NCBI GenBank assembly: GCA_951217055.1
Contig: OX578286.1
Span: 42,175,937 to 42,239,936, forward strand
Direction: 5' to 3'
Source of the DNA: Gerris lacustris
Taxonomy: Eukaryota > Arthropoda > Insecta > Hemiptera > Gerridae
DNA length: 64,000 nucleotides
In this document: piece by piece, positions 10,730 through 23,059 of the stretch
Position numbering within the stretch: the stretch's first letter is position 1
How the letters are laid out: each line of letters begins with the position of its first letter
Made by a program: the position numbers and the translations under genes
Notes under the pieces: generated by a model
What the model saw: only the letters and a program-made list of their open reading frames with translations
Told to the model about the DNA's origin: nothing
Databases searched by the model: none

Positions 10730-12050
10730 AGGTGTGTAATTATCAAGCTGTATAAAATAGTGTCAGGTTTATACCTATATTGAGGTATGTGTGTCAAGTT
10801 GGGCAAGCAACCAGACCCAATCCCCCGATACGTCGACTCTATGTCTGTTTATATCAGTAGGTTAGATCTAGGCCTTCCCAAACCCTCCCCTTTACCTTGT
10901 GTATATATATGGCTTTATTTTCTGGGTCATCAAATCTACTACGCCTTGTTCTTCTATTAAACACTTTTAAGTTTGATAAGAGAAGAAATTAAGATCAATA
11001 TTATTAATTTCTTATTCCTTGTTCTTCTATTAAACGTCCGATAATTACTGACAATAGAGAAGAGAAAATGTTTTATTGATATGGGTTACTTTTTTTACGC
11101 TGAATATTAATTTGTAATATAAATTAATCAGATTACTTAAGTAATATAATAATATAAAGTAAGGAATAAAGTATGTTTTTGTTTTCTTCTTTCCATTCTT
11201 TCTTTCAAGAACAAGATGTATAGAACAAATGTTGATTTTCCTTGTTTTTATCTTTAATTAGATCACTTAAAGATGTTTAATAGAAGAACAAAACGTGTAT
11301 GGAATAAATGTTGATTTCTTTGTTTATAGTTATATAAGCCCATTGGCGAGCTTAAGACTATCACGGGCTATTGAGTCACATTTTTTACTATATTAATTTC
11401 TTCTTATTGAAAATAAATATCATATTTCGGTAGATAAGCCCTAAAGGAACAGTTTTGGGGTATTCTACGAAAAAAAAAGATAACAAAGAAATAGTCATTT
11501 CCAACTATTTTAAACTTGCAATTTTCTCTTAAGGGTGCCAATTAGGTGTTTTTGGTGATCATATCTTATGCCAAATTTTGTAGAAGGTCAAAATCCATTT
11601 TTATACTATTACAATACTTTCTCATTATATACTACGTATTAAGAGAAAGTTAAAAATAAAATATATGAATGGAGGAACCATGCGTCGAAGTTTTATAGTA
11701 TTGTGAGAGGTCAAAGTACTTGATTTTAACTTAGGTTTGCCCCAAACTGGGTTAAGTATGTACTTGACAGGTGCTTATCTCATATCACAACCAGGTTATA
11801 TAGAAGCATGTGGCACTCACTCGTGCGTTTTAACAAAACAAAAGGTAATAGAACACATTGTAGTTTTACACGAGGCATAGATAACAGCTCTTATCTTGTG
11901 ATAAGTATACACATGGTACTGTTAAATTCTTACTATCAATACGGCAAAACTGATAACGAGTATACCTCTTTCTCGTAACAAAAACATGTTATCAAGTATT
12001 TGTAGCTGTAAATTAATTTTGTTTACTTTTTAATTTTTGTTTGTTTACTT
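10730..12050. other. AT-rich sequence, no gene recognised
   Basis: The stretch 10740-10910 is less AT-rich and SINE-like, but I find no A or B box. 'acaatactttctcattatat' to 'agagaaagtt' (11610-11650) is a scrap of the ACTTTCT element family. Nothing else is supported. Confidence 0.4.
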
Positions 12051-12084
12051 TCTAATGTTTTGGGGGTAATAATTCATCGCTTAA

Positions 12085-12285
12085 TTTTTTTTGTCTGTCT
12101 CTCTCTTGGCAATCTGTTTGTTTGTCTCCATAACATTCATTTTGTCGGTCTGTCTGTCTTTCTGTCTTCACTACATTTATTTTGTCGGTCCGCCACCTGT
12201 CTCTCTGACTGTCTGTATGTTTTTATGTCTTTATATCATTAATTTTGTCGGTTTGTCTATCTGTCTGTTTTTTTTCCTATCTTCA
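12085..12285. repeat. Degenerate tandem repeat (TGTC/TTTGTCGGT-rich)
   Basis: 'cattcattttgtcggtctgt' recurs three or four times every 60 bp or so. The Leu/Ser/Cys-rich open frames over it are only the repeat translated. Confidence 0.7.
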
Positions 12286-12299
12286 TAACATTCAATTAT

Positions 12300-12890
12300 A
12301 GTATTTAAAGTATCAATTTAGCAAAATTTAAAGAACGCTGACGGTTGAAATTAAGCTGGGGCTATCTGCGGATTACTTTTGACAAACCATCCAAATTTCA
12401 TAAAAATCAGATGAGTACTTTTGATGATAGAGGAGTAAATAAATCTATGATTGTGCGCATGTGGAAGAGAAACAAAAATAAGCACAGAAGGTTGAAACTT
12501 ATATAGGACACACAATGGGCTAATTGTGATCTACCATCCAAATTGCATTAAAATCGGACGAGTAGTTTTTAAGATATGTTGGTTCGTAAAAAGTGAGTGA
12601 CTGACAAACAGACGCGGAACGTAAAATGTTCCCTGATGTCTGAAACAGATTTCTGTCTAGGAATTTTTTTAAATCGGAGACAACAAGGTCGAAACTTACA
12701 TGGGATAAACAATGGGCTAACTATGACTTATCATCCGAATTCCATTTAAATCGGACGAGTAGTTTTTAAGATGCATTTGTTCGCAAAAATTGAGTGACAC
12801 ACAGACACGGACCAAAAATGTTCTCTGATGTCTGAAACGGATTTCTGTCTTGGAATGTTCAGAACAATCACAAGGGTAAGCTCAGAAGCA
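12300..12890 (-). mobile_element. GCTTCCG-family element with internal duplication
   Basis: The minus-strand family blocks appear in the order found at 36595-37044. The segment 'aacaatgggctaa' to 'gatttctgtct' is present twice in tandem (about 12510-12660 and 12705-12855). The terminal hairpin is eroded to 'ggtaagctcagaagc' at 12875. Confidence 0.6.
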
Positions 12891-13249
12891 AAACCCCTAA
12901 TCCATTCAATGATGTCAAAAAATATGTCTTAAACGACACCAGCATTCATGTTCACTTTTAGTCTTGAATTCATGGTTATATTAGAGACTATATATGTCTT
13001 CAAATGCTAAAATAATAGTCGTCAAAAAAGGTCACAAAAAGAAGGAGAAAAAAAAATGCAACGGATGTCAACATAGCATTTATCTAATGTTGTTATTTTT
13101 TTGTGAATGTTGATTTGAAAAAAACACGGTTTTTCTTCGCTCATCTTCAAGGGCTTTTTGTTTTTCTGTGGGCGGCGCAGCGTTGGTTTTTTTTTATGGA
13201 ATCAACTCCTGGGTGTTTCATTTATTATTCAGGATAACTCTGGACTACG

Positions 13250-13860
13250 TGCAAACCCTCATATTATCATAGACATCACGTCCATATTATAATTCCCCAT
13301 TCAAAAAAACGTTTGAGGAGGAAGTGCAGTTTTTTTATCTGCGGCTTTTGTTTGCATTAGAATAATGCTGGTGTCATTCATTGTTGATTTTTCAAAACAA
13401 AATTCAAACGAAGGTCAATCGTGTAAAGCGAAAAAAGGGTGTTGTTTAGGTAAAATCTAGATCTTTCATTAGATCACAGGAATTTTGCGAATTCAGACAT
13501 TTCCAATCCATTTCAGGGCTCATTCTCAAATTGCTGATCGGTTTGAAATTTTAGAAATGAATTTTAACACTTAATTTAATTGCGCTGCCCTCCAAAAGCT
13601 CAAATACAATTTTTTTGCTATTTTGTCTGATGGGTTAGTCTTACATACCTCATATTATCATAGATATCACGGCCATATTATAATTCCTCCATACACAGGG
13701 AATTTGTGAATTCTGACATTTCCAATCCATTTCAGGGATCTTCCTTAAAGTTGCTGATGGGTTCGAAATTTGAGAAATTAATTTGAACACTTGATTTAGT
13801 TGCACTGGCCTCCAAAAGCTCAAATGCCATTTTTTTGCTATTTTGTCTGATAGATTAGTG
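13250..13860. repeat. Tandem duplication of a ~385-bp segment
   Basis: 'cctcatattatcatagacat' occurs at 13257 and again, slightly changed, near 13649. 'gacatttccaatccatttca' occurs at 13496 and 13718, and 'cctccaaaagctcaaat' at 13591 and 13810. It is non-coding. Confidence 0.65.
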
Positions 13861-13880
13861 TTGTATTAAATGGATTATGG

Positions 13881-14111
13881 TACTTCTTTAGATTGTTATT
13901 CCCCTATGTTTTTTTTAGAATATGAATGACTTTAACTAAATAACTATTAAGATAAAGGGATGTTTAAACCAATGTACTTTGGGACAAAGGAATATCACAC
14001 TTCTGTTTTTATATGGGGAGTAACAGTGTAAAGAAGAACATTCCGTACACCTTCTTTAGATTGTTACTCCCCTTTGTTTTCTTTATAAGGGGAGTAACAA
14101 TCTAAAGAAGT
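13881..14111. mobile_element. Double-hairpin MITE, copy B
   Basis: It starts TACTTCTTTAGATTGTTATT and ends with the complement at 14110. An internal small hairpin (14058-14106) lies beside a larger one, joined by 'aacattccgtacacc'. The same joining phrase is present at 58565. Confidence 0.8.
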
Positions 14112-14815
14112 GCCTGGGTTTTTTTCCGATGGGTGACTAGAGTGTTGTATTGAAGGTTATTTTGTATGATAGGCTAGTACCGGGACCTAGGCCTTTGTAT
14201 GTTCTATTGTATGGTTTAGTAAACAGGGATGGGAGTCTCGTCCCCCTCATTCAGTATCTACTAAGAGGGGGGGGGGGACTGAAGGGGGTCTGATGTCCCC
14301 CTTTTAGTATGAAATCATTCTCTCCTTGGGCCACTTCTCTCATTTCCCCTCTTATATTATATGAATGTCGCTGTTAAAATAAAAAATAATAGTAAAATAT
14401 ATCATCAACCTTTTGAAAATATATCTAATACTACAATAGCTGAGGGATTCGTACTTGGTACCATGAGAATTGAAATACAATGATAATTGTTCAAATTATT
14501 TAATTGTCATTGGAATATTCCGTTTAATTAGTATGACATTTGTTTTTGCTTTGAAATAATTCCACCGTCTTCAATGTTAATTATAGTTTAAATTTTTTAA
14601 CGTTTAATTACCTAAAATGATAGTGAAAAGACTCCATAATATTATCTTTATTCAATATTATTTTATAAGTGTGCAGTCCAAGTTTCTTAAATGTTAAATT
14701 AAGTGTCGAACCATTATTGGGGTTTCAGATAGTCTAAAATGATTAATTTAATTTCAAATAATATTGGACTAATGTCGACTGTAAATCTTTTATCGATAAA
14801 TTTAATTGGTAGTTA
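14112..14815. other. AT-rich spacer
   Basis: I see no supported gene. There is a G run at 14269-14278 and a short imperfect palindrome of 'agggggg' and 'tccccc' motifs. Confidence 0.4.
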
Positions 14816-14819
14816 CGTT

Positions 14820-16215
14820 TGGTGAGTGATGGATAAAAGAAATAAGAGGTGATTAGAGTAGGTAAGAGGTGGATAAAAGAAATAAGAGGTGGTTAGAGTT
14901 GGTAAAAGGAGGTTAGAGTAGGTAAGAGGTGGTTAGAGTTGGTAAAAGGAGGTTAGAGTAGGTAAGAGGTGGATAAAAGAAATAAGAGGTGGTTAGAGTT
15001 GGCAAAAGGAGGTTAGAGTAGGTAAGAGGTGGTTAGAGTTGGTAAAAGGAGGTTAGAGTAGGTAAGAGGTGGATAAAAGAAATAAGAGGTGGTTAGAGTT
15101 GGTAAAAGGAGGTTAGAGTAGGTAAGAGGTGGATAAAAGAAATAAGAGGTGGTTAGAGTTGGCAAAAGGAGGTTAGAGTAGGTAAGAGGTGGATAAAAGA
15201 AATAAGAGGTGGTTAGAGGAGCTAAAAAATTGTTGGAGGAGGTAAGAGGCTGTTCAAAGAGTTGAGGTGCTTGGAGTGGGTAAGAGGTAGTTAGGGTAAC
15301 TAAGAGGTTGGTTAAATGAGTTATTAGGTGGTTAGAGTAAGTAAGAGGAGGTAAGAAATGGTTGGAGGAGGTAAGATGTGGTTAGAGGAGGTAAGCGGTT
15401 GTTAAAAGTGTTAAGAGGTGGTTAGAGTAAGTAAGAGGTGGTTAAAAGAAATAAGGGTTGGTTAGAGTAAGTAAGAGGTGGGTAAAAGAAGTAAGAGGTG
15501 GTTAGAGGAGGTAAGATGTGGTTAGAGGAGGTAAGATGTGTTTAGAGGAGTTAAGAAATGGTTTGAGGAGGTAAGAGGTTGTTATAAGAGTTAAGAGGTG
15601 GTTAGAGTCGCTTAAAGGGGGTTGAAAAAAGTTAAGACGTGGTTAGAGTAAGTAAGAGGTGGTTAAAAGAAGTATGATGTGGTTAGAGAAGGTAAGATAT
15701 GGTTAGAGGAGCTAAGAGGGTTGAAAAGAGTTAAGCGGTGATTAAAGTAAGTAAGAGGTGGGTAAAAGAAGTAAGAGGTGGTTAGAGGAGGTAAGATGTG
15801 GTTAGAGGAGGTAAGATGTGTTTAGAGGAGCTAAAAAATGGTTGGAGGAGGTAACAGGTTGATAAAAGAGTTAAGAGGTGGTTAGAGTCGCTAAAAGGGG
15901 GTTGAAAAAAGTTAAGATGTGGTTAGAGTAAGTAAGAGGTGGTTAAAAGAAGTATGATGTGGTTAGAGAAGGTAAGATATGGTTGGTGGAAATAAGACAT
16001 GGTTGGTGAGATAAGAAATGGCTTGAGGAGGTAAGAAATGGTTGTTGGAGATAAGATATAGTTGGCAAGATAAGAAATAGCTTTAGGAGGTAAGGATTGA
16101 TTGGTGGAGATAAGAAATAGTTGGTGAGATAAGAAATATCTTGAGGAGGTAAGAAATGGTTGGTGGAGATAAACAGGTTTGAGGAGGTAAGAGGTGGTTA
16201 GAGGAAGCAAAATAT
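14820..16215. repeat. ~20-bp minisatellite with higher-order repeats
   Basis: Variants of GGTAAGAGGTGGTTAGAG run for about 1.4 kb. In the left third, a higher-order unit of two to three monomers ('ggataaaagaaataagaggt' and 'ggttagagttggtaaaagg') is nearly identical between copies. The right part is degenerate. The minus-strand 95-residue frame at its end is a repeat by-product. Confidence 0.9.
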
Positions 16216-17740
16216 GGTGGGTATAGTACTCGGAAATAAAGTATTAAAAATATTGGTATATAAAGGTATTCAATCTGTCGTTAACAATTGAAACTATAAT
16301 ATACAAATGTAAACTAACTTTTATCAATATACTATGTTAACACCTTATAATATTTAACCTTTAACGTGAAATTCTCATTTAAAGAGTCGTAATATAATAT
16401 TAGCATAATTTCACTTTTTAGAAAAAAAAATAAACGTTAATTTTAATATCATTAATTACTGTTCAAAGACTCTATAGTGTTAACTTCAATAGGTATCAAT
16501 GAATAATAATTTTCAGTTAAGATGTCCAAATTATTAACTTCAGTTTTACAAAATTTAGGGTCGCATCAGGTATTCTGGTAATCAACATTTTTAGTAACAA
16601 TTTTGAAAAATAACAGCGCAATTATATTGCTCAAAATGTTACTTTAGTTCGCTCTATAAGATTATTTTAGTGTCAAAATGCCACACTAAAATTAGCTTCG
16701 TTTTGAGAAAAGTTTTCAAATGATCTCGGAAATAATTAGCTACATTAATAATAGCGACAGTTATCAAAGAATTCGTTTTTTAAATTATTAGTTAATTTAA
16801 GTTATAAATTAAATTTTCTATGCTAAATTTAATTCTAATTATAAAAGTGTGATTCAAGTGCCTCATTTTCGTTTCTAAACAAATGTTATTTTTGTTTACT
16901 TAAGATGGCATTTTTTAAAAAGTATGTATACATTACGTGTGTTGTTTTGTCTATTTTAAAGTTCACTTCTGCGTATTTTTCTTTTAAATTATCACCTTTT
17001 TTAAAAAAATAGTTATTTATAATTACTTGCTATTTTATTTATATTTTTATCTTGAAGGTTTACGATAATTTATATTTGTAGGCCCCATTTATTTTATTTA
17101 TTGGCTGCGTCATGATTAGTTTGTAATTTTTAAAACGTATAGTCCAATCGGAATTATTTATAATTACATTATTAAAAATGCATAGTTCAAATAATTGTCC
17201 GTCGCTCTTCTATTTTTATAATCGGATAGATCTTAAATATGCGCTATGTCACTTTCAACCATTATGAATTGGTTAAGTTAATAAAATAGATGTTATATAT
17301 ATAATAATGTCGCTATAAATAATCCCCCTCCCTTTTTAATTACACATTTAACACTTGAACACTCGTAACAACGATAATGATTGGAATGCGAGTGACGTCA
17401 TGCGCATGCGCAAATGAAGGAGCTCGACTCGTGTTTATTTCTAAACCCTCACCGCTGTTGAAATACAATGTTGCTTGGCACTGTTGCCTGATTTTTTTTT
17501 TTTTTTTTTTAAATGGAATCAGACCGTCCAACCTAAAAGGGTTAAAAGGTCACTGACAAACCACACTTGACGTGTCATTTCCCTACGATTAAATATAGAT
17601 TTACATTAGAGTAATTTTAACACTTGTAAAAGTTCACTAAATTACTAGGTGTGCAATGCAGTTGTCTGCTTGCAATATTGAGCTGAGCGTGCATTTTAAT
17701 CTTAACCAATAAACATTTGTATTTATATTATAAACAGCTG
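16216..17740. other. AT-rich sequence, no gene recognised
   Basis: There are no TIRs, tandem repeats or credible exons. A 20-bp poly-T run lies at 17491-17510. CGCATGCGCA near 17403 is a motif that also occurs at 27529 and 44700. Confidence 0.4.
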
Positions 17741-17744
17741 AAAT

Positions 17745-18180
17745 CGGATCAAAAATAGTAAAATCTCTATTTTTAATTAAAAAGCATTTTTTCCTGTTTT
17801 TCTATTTTACCCCCTCTTAAATGAAAATATGACAAAAGTGAACATAACAACAATAACTGTACTCGTAAAGAGCTTTCCAACGACAAGCATCATGAAGGGC
17901 ATATACTATTTTCACTTTTGTACCCCGTACCCCTGAGTACGAATTTGGACCATTTTAGATTTATAACTTCCTGTGGTTGGTCACTATGACCGTGCCGAAT
18001 TTTGTGCGAATCAGTTCAGCCGTTCAGGAGGAAACTTTAGTACCCCGTACCCCGTACCCCTGTGTACCAATTCGGACCATTTAAGATTTATGCCTTCCTG
18101 TGGTTGATCACTATGACCGTGCCAAATTTTGTGCAGATCGGTTCAGCCGTTCAGGAGGAGTATGTGTCAGAAAAAATGCA
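17745..18180 (-). mobile_element. Fragment related to the Helitron interior
   Basis: On the minus strand, blocks such as GGTACGGGGTACAAAAGT and the long A-rich stretch before 'taccccctc' match the internal repeats of 23740-24370. 'ttttgtgcgaatcagttcag' and 'cgttcaggagga' occur twice (18000 and 18130). No Helitron ends are present. Confidence 0.5.
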
Positions 18181-18344
18181 AAGTGTAGTATAAGAGCAAT
18201 AAATATTGGTTTTTAATCTTAAATTTATTAAATTAAATAAAAGTTAGAGAGAAACACGATTATCGCCATCTAGATGAACTTTCCCCCTTACTAAATCTTT
18301 AAATGTGGTAATCCCCATTCTACTTATTTACTATGTACACACTT

Positions 18345-18665
18345 TACACTAACTTAGTTTGCTTTGAACTTAGTTTGCACTATGAGTAAGTTCAACATTC
18401 AACCAAATCTCTATAGGAACAACTAACAGTTCTTTTTTTAGTGTAACTCACTATGAGTAAGTTTAAAATTAATGCAAATCTCCATAAAAACCACTTCTAA
18501 CTTAGTTTTGCTTTTTTATGTATTACTCACTATGAGTAAGTTCAACAGTCAACAAAATGGCTGTATAAACGACTGTTTTAGTTCTCTTTTTAAATCTTAT
18601 TCACTATGAGTAAGTTCAATATTCAACCAAATCTCTGTAAAAACAACTAACCTAATTACTAAAAA
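18345..18665. repeat. ~80-bp degenerate tandem repeat
   Basis: 'tcactatgagtaagttcaa' with variants recurs four times (about 18378, 18448, 18526 and 18600), followed by 'caaccaaatctctata'-type sequence. It is non-coding. Confidence 0.75.
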
Positions 18666-18669
18666 CCTA

Positions 18670-19325
18670 GTTTCAATCAGAAAAAAGTATTTATTTTATT
18701 TCTTTTATAAAATTAAACGGAAACAACTTCATGAAGAAAAGAGCCAAATGATGATAAGTTCACAGCTGTTTCATTTAGAGGTTGGTTTAACCTCGACATA
18801 TTAGGTAATAATATTTATCTTTCGCTCGCCTTAAAGAACCGTGAACCTACTATAATGGCAAAGCACAACTGTGTTACAACCCGGATCTTAATCTTTTCCC
18901 CCTTACTCCTACACTAGAACAAAAATAATCTTTTTGATTATATTTATCTTATAAGCTACAATCAATAGAGTTTTGAATGGATATTTTTTCTAACTACATT
19001 TTTAACTATACATTTAACTATATTTTTCTAAACACACTTGTTTAGCATTTTTCTTTATTTTTGCTTAATACTATTTTTATAAAAATGTGTTTTGAAAAAC
19101 GATATATGAAGAAATGAGAACAGATGTGCGAATTAAATTGATTGATTGATATTCATTACTGGTCTTATATTACTTTGCTTTGTAAGTTTCATCGCAAGTG
19201 TCCGTTACCCCGATTTTGAACCACTTCCCGCCTTTCAATCTTCCCCAAATTTTGCACATGGAAACAACTAAGTTAAAGAATACAGAAACCAAAGAAAAAA
19301 AAAAAAAAAAGTTAAAAATAAGACC
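18670..19325. other. Spacer, no gene recognised
   Basis: I see only AT-rich sequence and a poly-A run at 19295-19310. Confidence 0.4.
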
Positions 19326-19326
19326 A

Positions 19327-19425
19327 GTTAGGAGTTGAGACAGAGGTTTAAATCTGACTTACTCAGTAAGAAGAGATGAAATGTGAAAGAGAAAAAGTCA
19401 GTGTAGGAGTTGAGACAGAGGTGTG
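19327..19425 (-). repeat. Inverted unit heading the 75-bp satellite
   Basis: This is a copy of the 75-bp unit in the opposite orientation ('gttgagacagaggtttaaat' to 'gtcagtgtaggagttgagac'). It lies directly against the array with only a few bases (gtgtgt) at the join. The pair forms a long hairpin. Confidence 0.85.
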
Positions 19426-19427
19426 TG

Positions 19428-20725
19428 TCAACTCCTACACTGACTCTTTCTCTTTCACACTTCATCTCTTCTTACTGAGTAAGTCAGATTTAAACCTCTG
19501 TCTCAACTCCTATACTGACTCTTTCTCTTTCACACTTCATCTCTTCTTACTGAGTAAGTCAGATTTAAACCTCTGTCTCAACTCCTACACTGACTCTTTC
19601 TCTTTCACACTTCATCTCTTCTTACTGAGTAAGTCAGATTTAAACCTCTGTCTCAACTCCTACACTGACTCTTTCTCTTTCACACTTCATCTCTTCTTAC
19701 TGAGTAAGTCAGATTTAAACCTCTGTCTCAACTCCTACACTGACTCTTTCTCTTTCACACTTCATCTCTTCTTACTGAGTAAGTCAGATTTAAACCTCTG
19801 TCTCAACTCCTACACTGACTCTTTCTCTTTCACACTTCATCTCTTCTTACTGAGTAAGTCAGATTTAAACCTCTGTCTCAACTTCTACACTGACTCTTTC
19901 TCTTTCACACATCATCTCTTCTTACTGAGTAAGTCAGATTTATACCTCTGTCTCAACTCCTACACTGACTCTTTCTCTTTCACACTTCATCTCTTCTTAC
20001 TGAGTAAGTCAGATTTAAACCTCTGTCTCAACTCCTACACTGACTCTTTCTCTTTCACACTTCATCTCTTCTTACTGAGTAAGTCAGATATAAACCTCTG
20101 TCTCAACTCCTACACTGACTCTTTCTCTTTCACACTTCATCTCTTCTTACTGAGTAAGTCAGATCTAAACCTCTGTCTCAACTCCTACACTGACTCTTTC
20201 TCTTTCACACTTCATCTCTTCTTACTGAGTAAGTCAGATTTAAACCTCTGTCTCAACTCCTACACTGACTCTTTCTCTTTCACACTTCATCTCTTCTTAC
20301 TGAGTAAGTCAGATCTAAACCTCTGTCTCAACTCCTACACTGACTCTTTCTCTTTCACACTTCATCTCTTCTTACTGAGTAAGTCAGATCTAAACCTCTT
20401 TCTCAACTCCTACACTGACTCTTTCTCTTTCACACTTCATCTCTTCTTACTGAGTAAGTCAGATTTAAACCTCTGTCTCAACTCCTACACTGACTCTTTC
20501 TCTTTCACACTTCATCTCTTCTTACTGAGTAAGTCAGATGTAAACCTCTGTCTCAACTCCTACACTGACTCTTTCTCTTTCACACTTCATCTCTTCTTAC
20601 TGAGTAAGTCAGATTTAAACCTCTGTCTCAACTCCTACACTGACTCTTTCTCTTTCACACTTCATCTCTTCTTACTGAGTAAGTCAGATTTAAACCTCTG
20701 TCTCAACTCCTACACTGACTCTATA
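19428..20725. repeat. 75-bp tandem satellite, about 17 copies
   Basis: The unit runs 'ctcaactcctacactgactc' through 'aagtcagatttaaacctctg' and repeats every 75 bp with one or two substitutions per copy. Because 75 is a multiple of three, a frame stays open across the whole array (19376-20794, 472 residues of a 25-residue repeat with YTDSFSFTLHLFLLSKSD). The very low divergence, the lack of a plausible start context and the continuation of the frame into unrelated sequence argue that it is not a gene. Confidence 0.93.
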
Positions 20726-21345
20726 ATTGTCATTCTTTGGCATTTCGCTGCTCTTAGCGTGACTGATCAAGTGCTTAAGGCTTGTTCAGAGTAGTTTCTT
20801 TCCTCATTAATGCAAGTTGTGTGTTGTAAGTTTTTCGAATGCGAAGTTGTGCCGTAGCACTAAAAAGTCCTCGTACTTGACCCCATTCCCAGGGTTGTTT
20901 CACTTGGGTAAGTGTAGTGGGGGGAGTTAAAGTTCTTTTCTCTCGGCTAACCTCCAGGCTAGGTCGACATCAGGTTCTCAAGGAGACCTAATCTTTCATA
21001 ACCTTCTTTCTAGAAGTTAGTTGTTAGTATTTTTTTTTTTTTTTTTTTTTTCTTAGCGCAATACACAACAGTCTGATTGTTGAGAAAGGTTAGAAATTTC
21101 GGCATAACCTTTACTATAAAAAGAATCTAGGTTTTTATATCAACCATATATTAATCACAGCGACCTACTTCTTCCGCATTTATATTTTGAACACTCTTTT
21201 TTTCTTACTTTGTGTACAATTGATGAATGTAATAAAAACAATTAATTAAGGTACAAACAATTTTTTGTTTTATTCTCATGTAACACTTGAAGTGGTAACT
21301 CGTCTTGCTAGCGTTTGGCATGTCAGGCGAGTTTTATTTTTAAGG
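20726..21345. other. Spacer with moderately GC-rich block
   Basis: The stretch 20860-21010 has higher GC and may be an old SINE, but I see no A or B box. A poly-T run of about 22 lies near 21030. Confidence 0.35.
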
Positions 21346-21349
21346 TTTT

Positions 21350-21750
21350 TTTTTATTTTTGAACTTAACCGTATCGTATGCCGTAATTGGGGTCCCCGGT
21401 CGTTCATTTTTACAGGAGTTTTCTGGTTCGATTCTCGATTTTCTTCTTTTTTTGTGTGTTATGTTTTAATTGGGGTCTACAGTCGTTCATTTTCACGCAG
21501 GAGGTTCCTGGCCCTATTGCAGATTTTCTTTTTTGTGTATATTGTTGTTATTGGTGTCTCCAATCGTTCTTTGACACAGGAGGTTCCTGGTTCGATACCT
21601 GATTCTCTTTTTTTCTGTTTTGTTGTAATTGAAGTCTCCAGTGTGATTTTATTTTTTTGTGTATAATTTTGTAATTGGTGTCTCTGGTCGTTAATTTTCA
21701 CATAGGAGGTTCCAGGTTCGATTCCCGATTTTTCTTTTTGTGTGTGACTA
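21350..21750 (+). repeat. Tandem array of tRNA-like 3' tails
   Basis: Four full units and one partial, about 80 bp apart, read 'ttggggtcyycrgtcgttca' then 'caggaggttcctggttcgat'. Each carries a B-box-like GGTTCGATTCCC, best preserved at 21715-21726. The leading 'gaacttaaccgtat' and first unit match the single copy at 26843-26940, so a SINE tail has been amplified in tandem. Confidence 0.65.
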
Positions 21751-22129
21751 GTGACCATTCGTCCACTAATAGGTGGTTACGAAAGTATGTGGCACACTAA
21801 TTTCCACACTATTTAACAAGCAATGTGCTTTATTAATGATTACGATTCACAATGTACATCTTATATTCTATGTTTTAATGAACAGCGAGTCTTTTATGGT
21901 CTTTTGTCTTTTATGGTCGCATACGGTTTTGTTAACGTTGTTGCTTCGTAATAACATTATGATTATTTCCCAGTAAATCTTAATTTAATATGTTTCTAAT
22001 TATATCTAATGTGCGTTTATATTTTTGATTAATTTGTTTATATTTTTATGTTTCAGGTGAGTCATCTAAGTTAATTACCATCACATAATTATCAAAGCTT
22101 TGTGAGTACATAAAATTAATTATATAAAT

Positions 22130-22742
22130 CGGTCCGAGACAACTCAGACAAACTTTCTCATGTACACGAGTACATAATTACGTAGCCAAGTGTCTTCCAT
22201 TTATGAGTTTTCGAGTTTTTGTAGTACACTTGATTTTTATTGAACATTATATCAAAATTTGTCATAAAAATAAAAATTTTCCATGAAAATTACTTCTTTT
22301 TGACGGGGAAGAACCCGGCCTCTCTCCGTCCGCGTTTAAAGCTATTTTCTCAGGAACTAGATTTTTCCCTTGAAAACGACTTATATCGTTAGATTCGTAT
22401 TTAAATAGACTACATTTTAAAAATTTTTAAATCAAAATCATCGGAACAGTTTTCGATAAATATTTTTTTATCACGTTTTTTCAGAGTTTTGGGAAGTAAC
22501 GCCCCCAAATTTATTTCTTCTGAGTTAAAATTAATTTCGATTATTTTTTTGAACATGTAAGCCAAATTTCGTAAAAATTGGCCCAGTAGATTAGGCTCCT
22601 CGCGTCTGCATAAACGACAGACTCCAGACAGACATGTTTTTAAAAACCTCTTTTTTGGACTCAAAGGGACCTCAAAACGTGTAAATCCATCAAAATGGAA
22701 TTTTCCCGCCATCACAATACTTTCTCTTTATATGAGAAAGTA
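22130..22742 (-). mobile_element. ACTTTCT-terminal element, long copy
   Basis: The ends are ACTTTCTCATGTA (22152), with a conserved flank 'tcggtccgagacaactcaga', and TATATGAGAAAGT (to 22741). Inside is a degraded tRNA-like B-box region on the minus strand (about 22298-22320). 'gcctcctcgcgtctgcataa' and 'cgacagactccagacagac' resemble phrases at 28670 and 56700. The 101-residue minus-strand frame has no known domain. Confidence 0.7.
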
Positions 22743-23059
22743 AGAAGGATACATTACGAATAAAATAAGATATTAAAATTAATCGAATTTTCTTTTATTT
22801 TTAATTTATTTATGTTTATTAGTATTATTATTTATTCTTACGAATAATTATCCGTAAATGATTTCTCTTCAAGTTCTGTTTATTAGTTGTTGTTGTGAAA
22901 GAGATATTGCAAAAAGTTACGATACAAATTCATTTACTATTTGTTTATGAACAATGATCTGCGTATATTGAGTGAATCATAATTAAGCGTTTTAAAATTG
23001 GTTACATCTTAGTTCATAAGATATAGATACTTTATTCTATCTATAAATGACCTACGATT

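Noticed and set aside
14820..16215. Interstitial telomere repeats (GGTTAG in the minisatellite)
   Set aside because: The motif is one part of a 20-bp unit. There is no run of TTAGG or TTAGGG units.
19428..20725. CRISPR-like repeat array
   Set aside because: Units are contiguous 75-bp tandem copies with no unique spacers, in an animal-type genome.
19376..20794. 472-residue open frame that looks like a repetitive protein
   Set aside because: It is the 75-bp satellite read in a frame without stops. The units vary as freely at codon positions one and two as at three, and the frame begins in the inverted unit and ends in unrelated sequence.
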